DNA of 64,000 nucleotides from Strongylocentrotus purpuratus (Eukaryota > Echinodermata > Echinoidea > Camarodonta > Strongylocentrotidae). The DNA is taken from NCBI RefSeq assembly GCF_000002235.5, contig NW_022145615.1, positions 15,114,712 through 15,178,711 of the forward strand. The letters are read 5' to 3'. The notes beneath the pieces were generated by a model that saw only the letters and a list, made by a program, of their open reading frames with translations, searched no databases and was not told the DNA's origin. Positions within the stretch are counted from its first letter, which is position 1; each line of letters begins with the position of its first letter. The position numbers and the translations under genes are program-made. Positions 1-11,880 of the stretch are shown one piece after another.

Positions 1-259
1 AGTACGTATTGCAGTCAATCTTTCATAAGTAGAAATACAGTGAGAGTGTGACATGAAACAATGGTCACCCCGACTAGACCTTATATTGCACATCATCAAT
101 GAGTGTGCGCTGTTAAGGTTCTTAGGAGGCATCAACGAACTTCATCTTGTGTCAGATGACGCCCTTGTTTGTCTATCCAACCTTGATTTGTCACCTGAGC
201 TGCAAAACATCATATAAAAAAAAAAGAGTGAGATTGTGACCTTATAACCTTTGACCTAC
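1..259. other. FBXL13 intron sequence at window edge
   Basis: No coding segment matching the next FBXL13 repeat is visible in any frame, and there is no repeat structure beyond short A-rich runs. Read as intron. Confidence 0.6.
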
Positions 260-479
260 CTTCTATTCTGATCTGCTGTAGCTTGCGATGAACAGCCAGT
301 GCTTTGAGAGCAACATCTGTGATGTTGGGTGTGTACAGGAAGGAGATACATCGGATATTATGACAGTTGGCTGCCACGGCAACGATCATGTCATCTCTGA
401 GTGTGTAGCAATCATTGATGATGAGATGCTGAAGCTTGGGGCATCCACCAGATATATTCTTGTAGCCATTGACCGTTAT
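260..479 (-). CDS. FBXL13: FBXL13 coding exon 13, LRR (last exon in window)
   Basis: Encodes ITVNGYKNISGGCPKLQHLI then INDCYTLRDDMIVAVAANCH, NIRCISFLYTPNITDVALKA and LAVHRKLQQIRIE. Ends in phase 1 with donor GTAGGT. The next repeats (human EGNKRVTDASF) are not found in bases 1-259, so the gene continues outside. Confidence 0.93.
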
Positions 480-2342
480 CTGATAGATGAAAGATGGATT
501 ATGCAACAATTTTCATTTTAAGATCAATCATATGACACAATGTCCTGTAAGTCATCAATCCTGAAAATCATTGGTTCACTTGAATTCATTGTTAGGTATA
601 TGGTGATATCACTTATGGGACATTCCATGTTATACAGTATCACCCAATAGGTAAAACCATCACTCTCCAAATGATCTATTGGTATATGCGGTAATTAACA
701 CTTTTACAGCTTAAATTTCAAGTTTTAGCCCTATCGGGCGAATGGTTTTTGTACCATGGCACATTCTACAGACAAATCTGCCAGAAATTAACACTTTTTC
801 AATTTTCATAGATATGGATCTATGTACTAGGGCATGCAGTTTTTATAATAGTGACATATTTAGAGAAGAAATTTTACAAGCTACCATATCTAAAACTGCT
901 TTCACTTTCCATGTCCAAAACATTAAGTTCAATGACATCTTGGTCTTTGCTTTAACCTTGAAGTTGACCTACCTGAGGACACCCTGAAAGGTCAAGATGG
1001 ACCAATCTCCTTCCTCCTCTCCCCGTTCCTAGATACTGAAGACCCTTGTCACTGAAACGCTTGCAGTATGCTAGGCTCAGGTACTGAAGGTTGCTGCAAC
1101 ATCTACACAAACAGTAACAAAGTCATCATCGCAAAGAGTTTTAAACTTGATACAAATGCAGTCTAACTACATTTCAAGATTCAAGATTCAAATGAGGTTT
1201 TATATTCAAGACTTGTCAAAAAGTCTAAAGACTAAAAATGCAAGTTTACATCAAACATACAATCATATAAAACAGCATTCAAAACACATATAAAGAAAAC
1301 ATATTTCCTTTACTTGTGATACACCTCTTTTGGATTACAGTACATTTAATTGATTCTTTTATTAACAGTTTTCTGGTAAAGAAGTTCATCATGCAATTGC
1401 TCAAATCCCATTATTACACCAATTTGTTCAGTCTATCTCTGAGCAGTGATAACAATAATAAGAGTTATTCAACTGTGCACAGTCAACAATTATGCCTCCA
1501 CCCTTGATGTCCTTTGACTTTTTCTGTCCAAAATCGAATCAGTTCATCTTTGTATGCTCATTCACACTTCATCCAAGTTTGATTACTGCAAACTTAATTT
1601 CAAGTATTAAGTAGACCCCTAACATTATTGATTAGAACACGTACCTGGCTAGTAATCTGAGGGTGGCATCTGTGATGTTAGTGAAGGAGATATTGAGATA
1701 GAGTAAGACTGAGCAACCTTCAGCAACATACTTCATAGTATCATCATTCAGTCCAGGACATTCTGACATGTTCAAATCCTGCAAGTTACGACACTGGCCT
1801 ACAAAAACAAATAGAAACAAGATATGAATACGTACGTCACTGAAGACAAAATGAGGTGGTCTGGAGGTTTTTTAAGGATCTTGTATGGAGAGACGAAAAG
1901 AGAGAGACATATGACAGTAGATAGATATAGAGAAGGAGAGAGGGAGACAGGGTATAGTCATGTAAAAAATACATGAGCTGGACAGGGGGATAAAAGAGAA
2001 ATCAGAATGGAGGCACTTGAAAGGAGGCAGGACAGTAAGGAAACATGGTAGGGTGAAATAAGAATACAAAGGGCAAAGGGAAGAGCTAAAGAAAATTAAG
2101 GACCATCCATAGACATAAAAGAGGGAGAACCAGAGGCGGGAAAGGGAGAGGGTTTGAGAGTAGAAAAAGAGAGAGGCAGAGACAGAGGGAGACAGAGCAA
2201 GAGAAAAGAAGAGGGAGACAAAGCAAGAGAGGTAGAGGGAGACAGAGAGAGGGAGAGGTGTGAAAGAGTAGAATAGAGATGCAGAGACAGAGCAAGAGAA
2301 TGAGAGGGCCAGACCAAGAGAGGGGAAGGGAAACAGAGCAGA

Positions 2343-2395
<53 letters not shown>

Positions 2396-5300
2396 TGTTT
2401 AAAGGAGAACGATGCATTTAATATTTCCAGCATATTTGTTTAGCTATGATAGCTACAATTTTTGGTGTGAACCTCTTTTTTTGTATGTATTGCACTGTAT
2501 ATTTTTTGTTTATCTGAAAATAAAAATAAATGAATGAACGAGCTTACCAACAGCTTTGAAGCTGGGTTTGGTGAGCATACTGCATCCTTTGATATTGAGA
2601 TGAAGAACATAGGGTCTGTAGTGCTGCAGTAGACTAGTCAGTACATTGTCAGTCACACTATAAAGAGAGAAAATGAAAATTGAATTGGAATAATAATAGT
2701 AAAAATGTTGACAATGATGATAATATTATTACCAATGATGATGATGATGATGAAGATATTAATAATAATAATGACAATAAAAATAATAATAATAATAAAT
2801 ATAATATTGCATTTACAGTAAAATTACAATATGAAATTACATAATACAATCAGGTTGATTACAAGAGATGGAGAGAATAAAAGAGGCAAGTAAAATGTAT
2901 TTATAACACCACGGTACTCCCACAAAATGGTTGTGAAGGAAAAAAATATATATGTCAGTCCTAGAATTGAATGGCAATAACCCCTGGTTATCAGTATATT
3001 CATACTATTTAAAGCTTATGATTTACACTGCTATATTCATGGTATCGCTGGCTTAATCGGGTCCTTCGATTAAATAAAAATAAAAAATGAAATAAATTAA
3101 CTTACACATTCTTTGCCTTTGACAGGTCCACCTGAAAAAGAAATATAAATAAATTTTAAAATAATCACTTATCTTTCAAAGAAGTTAAGCAGGGCTCCAC
3201 GCTTACTTTTTGGAAGGGGGTCCAGAGTGATCTGTTTACAGTCTGTCTGTATGTACAAACCTATGTAAAAACCTCCAACATTGTGAGGGTCCAGACTTAC
3301 ATTATGGCGCCCATGTGTAAATCACATATTTTGTAGGTACTTGACCAAAACAGACCAACACATGACAAAACTATAGCCTACGTGATTTTCAATTATTTTG
3401 TTATAATACCCTTTATATTGAAGACAACATTATCAAAGATGTGAATAATTAGAGTACCTGAAACTGGCACAATTGTGTTCTATTTTCAATATATCTACAC
3501 AACACAGATCCTAAAAGCAAACCTTGCACACTCACCCAACTCCAGAGGGAGCTATTGCTTGTGATCATCTTCCATGAACGACACACCCTCGAGCATCTAC
3601 TAATGTCCACAAGATCAAGGTAGCCAAAGATCTGATGGAAACAAATATTATAATTACTCATCCATCATTTTCATCTATTCAACAATCTTCTTTTATCTCA
3701 GTCGCAATACTATATTATCCTTTAGCAAGACATTAGTCTACATTTGAGTCAATGGGATATCATCAGAATGGAACACATAGTACTTTTTTTTTGGGGGGGG
3801 GGGAAGAGGTTGTGGTCACATGACCTTAAAAGGTAATGTTCACTGAGATGTTTCTACAGAGCTGAGACTGCGAACATTTCTGGAAAAATCCACCAATGGA
3901 GAAAGCTAAAACTTTCCGTTTCAGATTATGGTTTGTTTCTACAGAAGTACATATACCTGGAAATTATGTGTTATACCCAGCAGGTAGCTCAAAGTAACGA
4001 TATTGGGCAATTCCATAAATGTGTCTCATGTCTTTTTTTCACCCATTTATTTCACCCAAAGATAGAAAATATCTTTAAATGACCATTTGATCAAGTAAGT
4101 CACATATCAGAATTAACTATAAAGTCAAAGGCCATATCAAGATATTTTCCTTTTGGGATGCAATAAATGGCCAAAAATTGTATACTATATACTAGGCTCA
4201 TTGCGCTTAGTCACCCTAATTTAAAATCCTGTAGAAACATGCTAACTGTGAATGCTGCTTACCTTTATGGCTACTCTTCTTGGTAACAATGAGATGTCAT
4301 CTCTAGCTTCTCCTCTAGGACCTAACATATCCTCTTCTCCATCCAATTCACCCCTCTCTAACCTCTGTGGAATAATCATCAAAGAATTGGAAAAATTATA
4401 TCAGTTACATTTTTCTTTTATCCCACTGAATGACTAACTAATGTATATGCGTTTACAGTGCAACAGACAATAAATAGTACCTTGTGAGGGTTCTAGGACT
4501 ATTACCCCCTGGACGATAATTGTCCTGATGATCCTTGAGAGAAATATAGCAATAGAAAGTTGTAAATTATCAAAATAAGAAATAGCAATCATAAACACAT
4601 ATATGTCAAATCATTTTACTATTTTATTATATGAGCTACAAGGACTCGAACGAAAGATATTGACGAAGAAGTAGACTGAAAAAAAGAGAAGAAGAAGAGC
4701 TGGCAAATCATAGCAAACATGTATGTAAGTGAAAGAAACAACAAAATATGAGGGAAAGAAAGGAGAACGGAATGGAAAAGTACAAGGAATAGTCTAAAAG
4801 AATAGATTAAAAAAAACAAGTGAACCATTTAGTCATACCTCAAAGTATTCTTTAGTACGTCTAGATTCTTGCATGACATTGTGCCAAGCTTCAAACACGA
4901 GCCGAGACAAAGAAATATTATATGCACGCTGGATGATATCAAAGGCCCCTGTAAGACAAAATGTAAGACAGACAAATCATTGATTTTGGAATAAAATCAG
5001 CTTTCCTTCTTTACAATAAAAATGACATAGAACAAATATTTCCTCTATTATTTTCACTACTGAAATGAATAAGCTAAAATTAATAGACATACATGTAAAT
5101 ACCTCAATAAATCACTTTATTAATTCAACTCCACACATTTGATTTCTTGTGAAAACGTACAGAAACATGTTCATGAATATATTGGAAAGAGTTAAATATA
5201 AGATAGACTACACTGACTTTCTCATATTCGTCATTTTTGTCAGAATTTTCTCAAACTTGGTACAGTGATAAAGTGGTTCATTCACTTCACTCTCAATCCA

Positions 5301-8300
5301 AAGGTTGAGGGTTCCAATGTTAGCCCAGCACAATTAACATCATTTGACAAGACACTAATCCACATTTGCCACTCTCAACCCGGGTGAGAATAGGTACCCG
5401 AAATAGAGCACTCGATACTTGGCCACTCAGCTATGACCAGGGTAATAATATTAGAGTGCAAGGAGCATCATAGCCTTATGGACAAGTGTGCTAATTTAGA
5501 AGAAACCACCATTATCATAATTCATTATTATTATTATTAATATTATTACTACTCACTCTCTTGCCTCTGCATTCTAAATCTATGCCAGTCAGACCAGATC
5601 TTGAAGTGGACACGCTGCTTTCTCAAGAAGAAATAATCAGCAGCTTCCTTCATCCTGCGTGCTAGCCATTCACGCTTTGCCTTCTTCCGAAGGTGATACC
5701 TGAACCAGGCGCTATAAGAACATATGGAAAACAAATCTATCAATTAATTGACACCAAATTCAAATGTTTACAACAAGATAAGTCAATTCATTTTCTTGTG
5801 TATTTATTTGACTTCCTGAGATACCAATAACTATGTATTGAGTTAACAGTAGTAGAAGTGGATTCAGAAAGAAACTGTCTACCGGTATAGAAGCTATTCT
5901 GACAGGTTCATTGTGTAAGAAGTATAAGAACAAATTGTTAAGAAGTTTTAGAACCACAAACAATTAAGTAACACCAGGCTGGAATGCTCCCCAGGGGGTA
6001 GAGATTGTGCACACAGTGTGTGCGGGTGAGCACTGAATCCAATGACCGGGGTAATAGTATATTTGTAAAGCGCTTAGAGACATTGTATTAATAAGCGCCA
6101 TATAAAAGCTAAATGTTATTATTATTATTATTAAACAAATTCCCATTAATCTTGCTGAATATTCCGCGCATGATTTTTAGACAAGGAAAACTATTCTATG
6201 ACTTAATTTTTTTAAAAATTTAGTTACTCAAAGTACATGTAGACCTTTTTGTCCCATGATGAAATTATTATTAAACATAAGGGCCCGTATATTCTACTAA
6301 AATTTAAACTATTGAAAAAATGGGACAAAAATTGGGTTTAAGAAATAAAATTAGACTGAGATCTAAATTTTCCTTTATTAAAGAAGATCTTAGACCCAAG
6401 GTCTGATTTAAATGAAGTAATAGACTACGGGACAATCATTCCTAATCCTGCACATAAATGATACTTGTACTTACTTGAATGTCATGGTGACCAATCTGTT
6501 GTTATAACACTGGTACGCCTTCTGGTACAACTCTGGATGTGGCTAAAAGCATCAAATGTGGATTTACAACATAGCTTTAAATTCACTTGAATTGAAATGT
6601 TTTTATAGTATTCTACAGGTGTGATAATGGTGAAAGGTAAATTGTCCACGCTTTATTCTGCAGGACTATGGAAACTCAAACTACCAGTATACAGTCAAAC
6701 CTGCTTTAACGACCACCTGTATTGAAAGACCACCATTTTATTTTCCCTTGAACAGTGTTTTATATTGAAACATTTACTAAAGAAACCTGTACACAAAGAC
6801 TTTCTAGCTGTAAAGACTATTTCTTGTCTTCTTTGGGGGGTCTTTATAGGAAGGTTTCACTCTATTTATGCAGCTTCATCATGATCAATTATTTGATTGA
6901 TTTTGTTGTACTTTATGCATTAATGAATCATTTTTTATTTGTATGCAATCGGAATACATCCATCCAATAAAGCTTCTAAAAGTTGCAATGTCATGCTTAT
7001 TCTGACAGATTGCTATACCATATTATTCCTCCAAATTAATTTTTTTAAGAGCCTTTTAAAATCTATAATCAGTATAAAGATCTCCCAGTATAAAGACAAT
7101 ACAGACAATGGTAATATTAAGTTGATTCACTAATGCCAGATGGAATCAAAAATATTGTTAAAAGTTGAAAATTTATGCCTGTTTTATATTCAGTGTATTT
7201 TATTTTGAAATGTGACAATATAATTTTTTTAAACAAATAGAATTAAATTGAACTGTCTTATTTCATACATACAAATATATGTAGTACGCTCCAATGACAC
7301 ACCACAACATGAATTTATATTCAAACACAACATATTTGATATGGTTAGTCAATAGGTCATCAAAACTGCATCAGATGTTAAAGGTGCTATTCAACGTGTG
7401 GGTGCAAATGAAGCAAAAACAATTTAAAATTTATTGGCAGTAGGATCCCTCAGAATGTATACCCATCTACCAATTTCTATGTGCAACGAGACTGAGTCAA
7501 TGTATTATCATTGTGATCATTCCAAAGCCTTACCTATCCTAGGTACTCTACTTTTTTAAATTTACATTAATAACCTTACACATTCTTCTAAAAACGATAT
7601 TGTTACTATTATTTGTGACAAGTTCACAAGCACAATGGGCGCCTTCGACTGCACCTCGCAGTTAAATGAAAGTCCTTCCCCGCGTGGGTTTTCGGCAACA
7701 AAACAACAACAACAATTTTTTTTGCCCCCAAAATAGGAATGGTAGAATAATAATAATAATAATAATCTTTTAAAGTCCACTACAAATTTTATTAAACCGA
7801 AAATGGAAATTCTTTTTGCCCAATTGATTGTGAGCCCGGTAGCCACTGTATAATTGATGCACTTTCAGTGACTACTTTGTATACTCTTTATATAGCCATG
7901 TATGAATATAATTGTGTTTGTATGTAAACGCAGCTTAAAAAGTGCATAAGCAACATTTCCCCCCTTAAATCACAATATTGATTCAAATCCCTCCCAAAAA
8001 TGCACCAAATGTGTTCAACAACAAACAAATATTATATACAAAAAAACCAAAAAAAATTATACTAATAATAATAATACTTTTTGGAAAATGGGATGCAAAA
8101 AATAAAAATACACATATACAAATTCACACAAAAATTTTCAACTTTAAAAGCATAACAAGAAAAGCAAAATAAAAATTGTTGCTAAAGCAAAGCAATTGTG
8201 GCACTCAACACATGACAACACTCTCATCAAACTCACCATCCATTCCCAAGGCTAGCAATGTAGAATGCAATGAATAAATAATACATTAATATCACAATTG

Positions 8301-11081
8301 CATAATTACTGTATGAATGCCTAAAATGCATGAGTATGAGATGTAAACTACACAAAAAATCATTCCTAAGTAAAATGGTTAGTAAAAGGTAAAATCATGT
8401 TTATTTTAAGAGCAATACCCCTACCTACATGTAATACCAATAGAGAAAGTCTTAATAAACCAAGTTAAAGATATAAATCACAAAGCTCAATAGTCAGCGA
8501 AACTCTTGGTGATATGACTGACATTATACATACACATATAAGAAAATTCATGACATAAAACAAGGCTGTTATTGAGCCTTTGGACTTCTTGGACAAGGCT
8601 TGCAAGGAAAGCTTCATTAAAAGAAAGAATTTACAGAAATGGACAGGCTTGCAGCATTACATGAGATAAAGCATTGTCATGAAAGAAAAACAAGTCCAGG
8701 CAACACAAAGATTCAGTCAAGTAAAAGGAGAGATCTATATAACATATACCTTATTAAAAACTTAAGTTAAGAAATTTTTTGTACACACTAGTTTGGAAAG
8801 ATAGCACTGGGATCTGGGCTAACTCGGCAGGGTGTCTAAACTTATTGGTCTAAATAATAAGCCTGAGTTTGATAGCCAAGAGAGCTTGAATTATTAATAA
8901 GTAAAGGTATTTGTTAACTTTTGCATATAAATTAAATTTTGAACTGTTGAAATTTTTCAGGGTTTTATAATAAGAATGTGTAAAATATGAAAGCTGTAAA
9001 GATGAGAATTTTCAATATGTAAAATTCTACAAAAGCATGACAATTAACGTCAGTTGGTGGACTGGTGTGGCATCTTTATTTGCTGTACAATACCGACTAT
9101 TCACTGGGTTGAGTTAGCACTGCATTCAAAGGATTGAAAAAGATGATAAAAGCAATATAAATTGGAAAAGTCCACCAGACAATAGCAATATACACATAAC
9201 TTCCCTGATATGGTAAATAAAAACCAATATACCGGTACTCACATGCAAGTTCTCTTCGTCCAGTAGGTATATATTATCGAGGTATGCTGCTCCAAATATC
9301 TTCTTCTTAGGTTTCATATCATCTGGCACCAGGGAATCCCTACAACAAAAAATAAACTTTAGTGGAGTTTGAGGACCCAATAGCTATTGTACAGAATATC
9401 CAGAATTCTTACACAACATAAAATATAATTTTGTATGTTATACTTACAAAGTCTTTGTGTTACAACAACAACCAAAGCAAACTAAAACCCTCTTTTCTGC
9501 CAATCAAGATGTGTGGCAACTTTGGCGTAGCTACCAGGGGAGTAAAGAGAGCACATGCCCCTGAATCAGCAGGAAATTCAGAGTGAGAAAGAGAGAAAAA
9601 GAAAAGAAGAGAAGAAAGGAAAGGTGAAAAGGAGACGATAAGACATTCCCAAAGCGCCTCCTAGTTGATAATCTTCTTCATCAACATCCCTCCCCCTCCT
9701 CCTCTCCCCTCCCCTCCTATGATGCCAGTACCCCCACAATGGCTGGGAGGGTCCATGCTACGGTCACTACCTGATACATGTACATACCACTTGAGAGACT
9801 CAAGTCCATGAACATCTTCTTCTCTCTGTCTAAGAAGCTCGGTGAGATTTCCAATGAGGTATTCAAATGGGTCATCTGGACATACCACAGCTAGGCCAGT
9901 CAAAAGAGCCTGGTTAATAAAAAAGAAAAATTCTGAAACATGAGTGCTATATTACATACAATCATAAAATTAAATGACATTCACTGAGGATGTTCTGTAC
10001 CCCCCCCCCCCTAAAAAAAAATGATAATAATAATAATAATGAAATTTAAAAAAAACTTTATAAAAAAAGGGATTTTTAAAACCAATCAAATGCAGGAATG
10101 TTTTAAGTGCCCAGTGCTTTACTATCACCACGTCTGCTAAAAGTCTATATGACTGATGTATGTTCATTTCTCCTAACAGCTAGCTCCATACCATTCCATT
10201 TTGGCAGGAAAAGTACACACTTTTAATGAGTGTTTGTTCACTAAATCTGTTGTTGTTCCTTTTAAAGATTTGTTTTACTTATTTAGATGAAGAACACAGA
10301 AACACTCAAAACTTGGCCTAAATATTTTGCTAAGTCCAAGTTGACCCCAGTGAATTATGTCGGTATTTTACTTACGATACTAAGTCAATAGACTCAGTCT
10401 TCTTGATATCTAACTGTTTTACTTTAGTAAGCAAACTTTAAGGAAAAATACTTACTGATGAATAATTTGAGCGCCAGCAAGTCTGGTCAGGCTAGGCTAA
10501 TCCAAAATTATGTGTAATAAACATGTCACATTAAATGTGAACTAATAATTGTGAGCAGCAATATAATCAACTGCCTAGGAACATCACATGCCTACTAATC
10601 AAGGCCTCAAAAACTAATTGGCTTAAAGTCAGCTAGGGAACTTAAATTGAGGGTACAATATTTGGTGCCTGGTGAATATGTCAGAGGTACAAAATGCAGT
10701 GCAGTAATCGTTTTAGGTATTATATGCTTACTTGTTAATTTTTCAGGTATGATATTATTCAGCCACAATATTCAACTGTATACCTCAGCCAAAACTTCTG
10801 ACATACATATATATATATATTGAATTGAAAACTGGCCCTGCCAAGATATGCTACCATACGAGGGAATGACATATGTTCAAATGTTCTGAAAAAAATTTGT
10901 TGGCAACTTTATTTATTTACAAGATACAAAGTCCAAGATACGAAATTCAAGAACGAATGCAGAATAATTCCGGGTATTCATAGTATGTATGTAAATTCAT
11001 TCATACCTCATATACATCAGGCACTTTGTTCCTCCTTAAGAACTGCTTCAGCTGTGGGTTCATTGTCTTCATTTTAGACAT
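260..11081 (-). CDS. FBXL13: FBXL13/DRC6 orthologue, 5' 13 coding exons (gene continues left of window)
   Basis: F-box and leucine-rich-repeat protein of the FBXL13 (DRC6) family, known as a subunit of the ciliary nexin-dynein regulatory complex and as an F-box adaptor. Spliced exons: 11007-11081, 9788-9909, 9243-9339, 6475-6542, 5557-5711, 4839-4948, 4263-4364, 3536-3631, 3106-3131, 2548-2657, 1645-1798, 973-1102, 260-479; all have GT..AG borders and consistent phase, giving 488 residues. Residues 1-66 are a short N-terminal module (motif CPDDPFEYL), 99-210 are Trp/Arg-rich helices, about 232-275 the F-box (IFGYLDLVDISRCSRVCRSW), and about 276-488 leucine-rich repeats. The repeats track human FBXL13 as I remember it (CRNLQDLNMSECP, LQYLSLAYCKRFSDKGLQYL, ITDVALKALAV). 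The start is the first ATG after an in-frame upstream stop. The last exon ends in phase 1, so further repeats lie outside the window. The orthologue call is from remembered sequence, not a search. Confidence 0.93.
973..1102 (-). CDS. FBXL13: FBXL13 coding exon 12, LRR
   Basis: Encodes CCSNLQYLSLAYCKRFSDKG then LQYLGTGRGGRRLVHLDLSG and CPQ. It matches the human repeat LQNLSLAYCRRFTDKGLQYL. Acceptor TAG, donor GTAGGT, phase 0 end. Confidence 0.94.
1645..1798 (-). CDS. FBXL13: FBXL13 coding exon 11, LRR
   Basis: Encodes QCRNLQDLNMSECPGLNDDT then MKYVAEGCSVLLYLNISFTN and ITDATLRLLA. It aligns closely with human FBXL13 (CRNLQELNVSDCP). Donor GTACGT, phase 2 end. Confidence 0.95.
1890..2396. repeat. 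Purine-rich low-complexity tract with (GA)n core
   Basis: About 500 bases in which the plus strand is almost only A and G, ending in a (GA)n run at about 2340-2394. It lies in the FBXL13 intron between coding exons 10 and 11. The Ser/Leu-rich open frames opposite it are a by-product of the composition. Confidence 0.9.
2548..2657 (-). CDS. FBXL13: FBXL13 coding exon 10, first leucine-rich repeats
   Basis: Encodes VTDNVLTSLLQHYRPYVLHL then NIKGCSMLTKPSFKAV. L..LNIKGC is the cysteine-containing LRR type of FBXL proteins. Acceptor TAG, donor GTAAGC. Confidence 0.92.
2695..2812. repeat. AT-rich (ATG/AAT)n microsatellite
   Basis: Degenerate trinucleotide runs (GATGATGATGATGATGA, AATAATAATAATAA) in an FBXL13 intron. 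Confidence 0.8.
3106..3131 (-). CDS. FBXL13: FBXL13 coding exon 9, 26-nt micro-exon
   Basis: Encodes VDLSKAKN plus two bases. It is supported by phase on both sides, acceptor TTTTTCAG, donor GTAAGT, and alignment with the human segment that follows the F-box (SLWNAIDFSSVKNV as remembered). Confidence 0.87.
3536..3631 (-). CDS. FBXL13: FBXL13 coding exon 8, F-box core
   Basis: Encodes IFGYLDLVDISRCSRVCRSW then KMITSNSSLWSW, a textbook F-box (L..V..C..W..L pattern) that would bind SKP1. 32 codons, phase 0 at both ends, acceptor CAG, donor GTGAGT. Confidence 0.93.
4263..4364 (-). CDS. FBXL13: FBXL13 coding exon 7
   Basis: Encodes an acidic linker (RLERGELDGEEDMLGPRGEA) and then SLLPRRVAIK, the first helix of the F-box. 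34 codons, phase 0 at both ends, acceptor CAG, donor GTAAGC. Confidence 0.89.
4839..4948 (-). CDS. FBXL13: FBXL13 coding exon 6
   Basis: Encodes AFDIIQRAYNISLSRLVFEA then WHNVMQESRRTKEYFE after a split Arg codon. It continues the helical repeat (F-AWHNV matches the W-x motif of the previous exon). Acceptor CAG, donor GTATGA. Confidence 0.88.
5262..5549 (+). mobile_element. tRNA-derived SINE, near full length
   Basis: Begins with a tRNA-like head (GTGGTTCATTC region and the B-box-like GGTTGAGGGTTCCAATGTT), continues through the body shared with other copies here (ACAAGACACTAATCCAC, CTCTCAACCCGGGTGAGAA, GGTACCC) and ends in (ATT)n at about 5520-5548. It sits in an FBXL13 intron opposite to gene orientation, with its tail touching the splice-donor side of exon 5. 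Confidence 0.8.
5557..5711 (-). CDS. FBXL13: FBXL13 coding exon 5
   Basis: Encodes AWFRYHLRKKAKREWLARRM then KEAADYFFLRKQRVHFKIWS and DWHRFRMQRQE. The spaced W-x-R/H pattern is typical of axonemal helical repeats. Donor GTGAGT at 5556-5551. The (ATT)n tail of a plus-strand SINE ends within a few bases of this donor. Confidence 0.9.
5968..6133 (+). mobile_element. SINE fragment, 3' half with (ATT)n tail
   Basis: Shares CTGGAATGCTCCCCAGG, the CACACAGTGTGTGCGGGT segment, TAAAGCGCTTAGAG and the (ATT)n tail with the copies at 11594 and 27612, in opposite orientation to them. The tRNA head is missing (5' truncated). Confidence 0.82.
6475..6542 (-). CDS. FBXL13: FBXL13 coding exon 4
   Basis: A 68-nt exon encoding PHPELYQKAYQCYNNRLVTM then TF plus two bases of the next codon. 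Donor GTAAGT. Phase fits both neighbours. It begins the Trp/Arg-rich helical region that precedes the F-box. Confidence 0.87.
6543..9242. other. FBXL13 intron 3, mostly unremarkable AT-rich sequence
   Basis: 2.7 kb between coding exons 3 and 4. Apart from a short (AAT)n run near 7746-7766 and A-rich stretches near 8040-8180, I see no coding segment, RNA gene or element with clear ends. Confidence 0.6.
9243..9339 (-). CDS. FBXL13: FBXL13 coding exon 3
   Basis: Completes the split Trp codon and encodes DSLVPDDMKPKKKIFGAAYL and on to DEENLH. Acceptor TAG, donor GTGAGT, phase 0 end. Confidence 0.88.
9788..9909 (-). CDS. FBXL13: FBXL13 coding exon 2
   Basis: Encodes ALLTGLAVVCPDDPFEYLIG and a following helix ending LESLK plus two bases of a Trp codon. 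The acceptor AG is at 9910-9911 and the donor is GTATGT. The CPDDPFEYL motif resembles the short docking module seen at the N-terminus of other axonemal proteins (family knowledge; its partner here is unknown). Confidence 0.9.
9910..11006. other. FBXL13 intron 1
   Basis: 1.1 kb intron with a C run followed by A/AAT-rich low complexity at 10002-10075 and a short (TA)n near 10806-10820. No other feature supported. Confidence 0.6.
11007..11081 (-). CDS. FBXL13: FBXL13 coding exon 1 (start codon)
   Basis: Encodes MSKMKTMNPQLKQFLRRNK and on to VPDVYE (25 codons, phase 0 end). The ATG is at 11081-11079 with an in-frame TGA upstream on the same strand. A good acceptor (pyrimidine-rich tract then CAG) lies just 5' near 11153, so the exon probably begins there with a short 5' UTR and an upstream non-coding exon is expected. 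Confidence 0.9.
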
Positions 11082-11593
11082 CTTGATAGCTGGGAAGAAT
11101 GCTACATAGATATCCAATCATGCATTTCCAACCAAGTCTTTGCTGAATAGGAAAGGAAAAAAAAATCACATTTTAAAACTGCTCAAAATTGTATTCAAAC
11201 ATTATCAACATTATCAAATGCACATGAGAATCATTAATTGTATTTAATCTGAATTGTGAATTTAATTTAATTCGAATTATGAAATGAATTTAACTACTTA
11301 GTCTGAATTATGAATCAAATTTTTAGTCTGCATGTTGAACTATCGCATTTTTTGTTACCTATATGTTCAAGTCAAACGTTCTATTCTGTATCCATCTATA
11401 TCTTATTGATGTTTATAATCTGTAATCTTGTACTGACATGCAAATGAACTAAATTTCCAATCATTTGACAATAAATTTGAATATATGAATATGAATATGA
11501 AGAGAAGTTATAAGCGCTACTGCACTTTCGCACCAGGTCTGCACTTTTGCAGCGACATTAAAAAAAAGACTTTCCTTTGCATTTTATTTTACA

Positions 11594-11880
11594 GAATAAT
11601 AATAATAGCTAGTTCTTATATGGGGCTTTTCAGGACCAAAGGCCCTCTCAAAGTGCTTTACAGATATATATATTATTACCCCGGTCATCAGATTCAGGCT
11701 TATCCGCACACAATGTATGCACATTCTCCACTCCCTGGGGAGCATTCCAGCCAGGCGTCGTTTTTTTTTAAAGCGCACACTTGCTAATCTAAGCACATTA
11801 GCTTTCGCATCCTACCGGGTACCCATTTAACACCTGGGTAGAGAGAGGCAAATGTAGATCAATGTCTTGTTGTGATCATT
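11594..11880 (-). mobile_element. SINE copy, head truncated
   Basis: Minus-strand copy: the tail reads as (AAT)n at about 11597-11608 on the plus strand. It is followed by the shared body (ATTATTACCCCGGTCATCAG, CACTCCCTGGGGAGCATTCC, CCTACCGGGTACCCATTTAA) and ends in the CAATGTCTTGT segment without the tRNA head. Confidence 0.88.

Noticed and set aside
1872-2433. 181- and 115-codon Ser/Leu-rich minus-strand frames
   Set aside because: Opposite strand of a purine tract inside an FBXL13 intron; composition explains the lack of stops.
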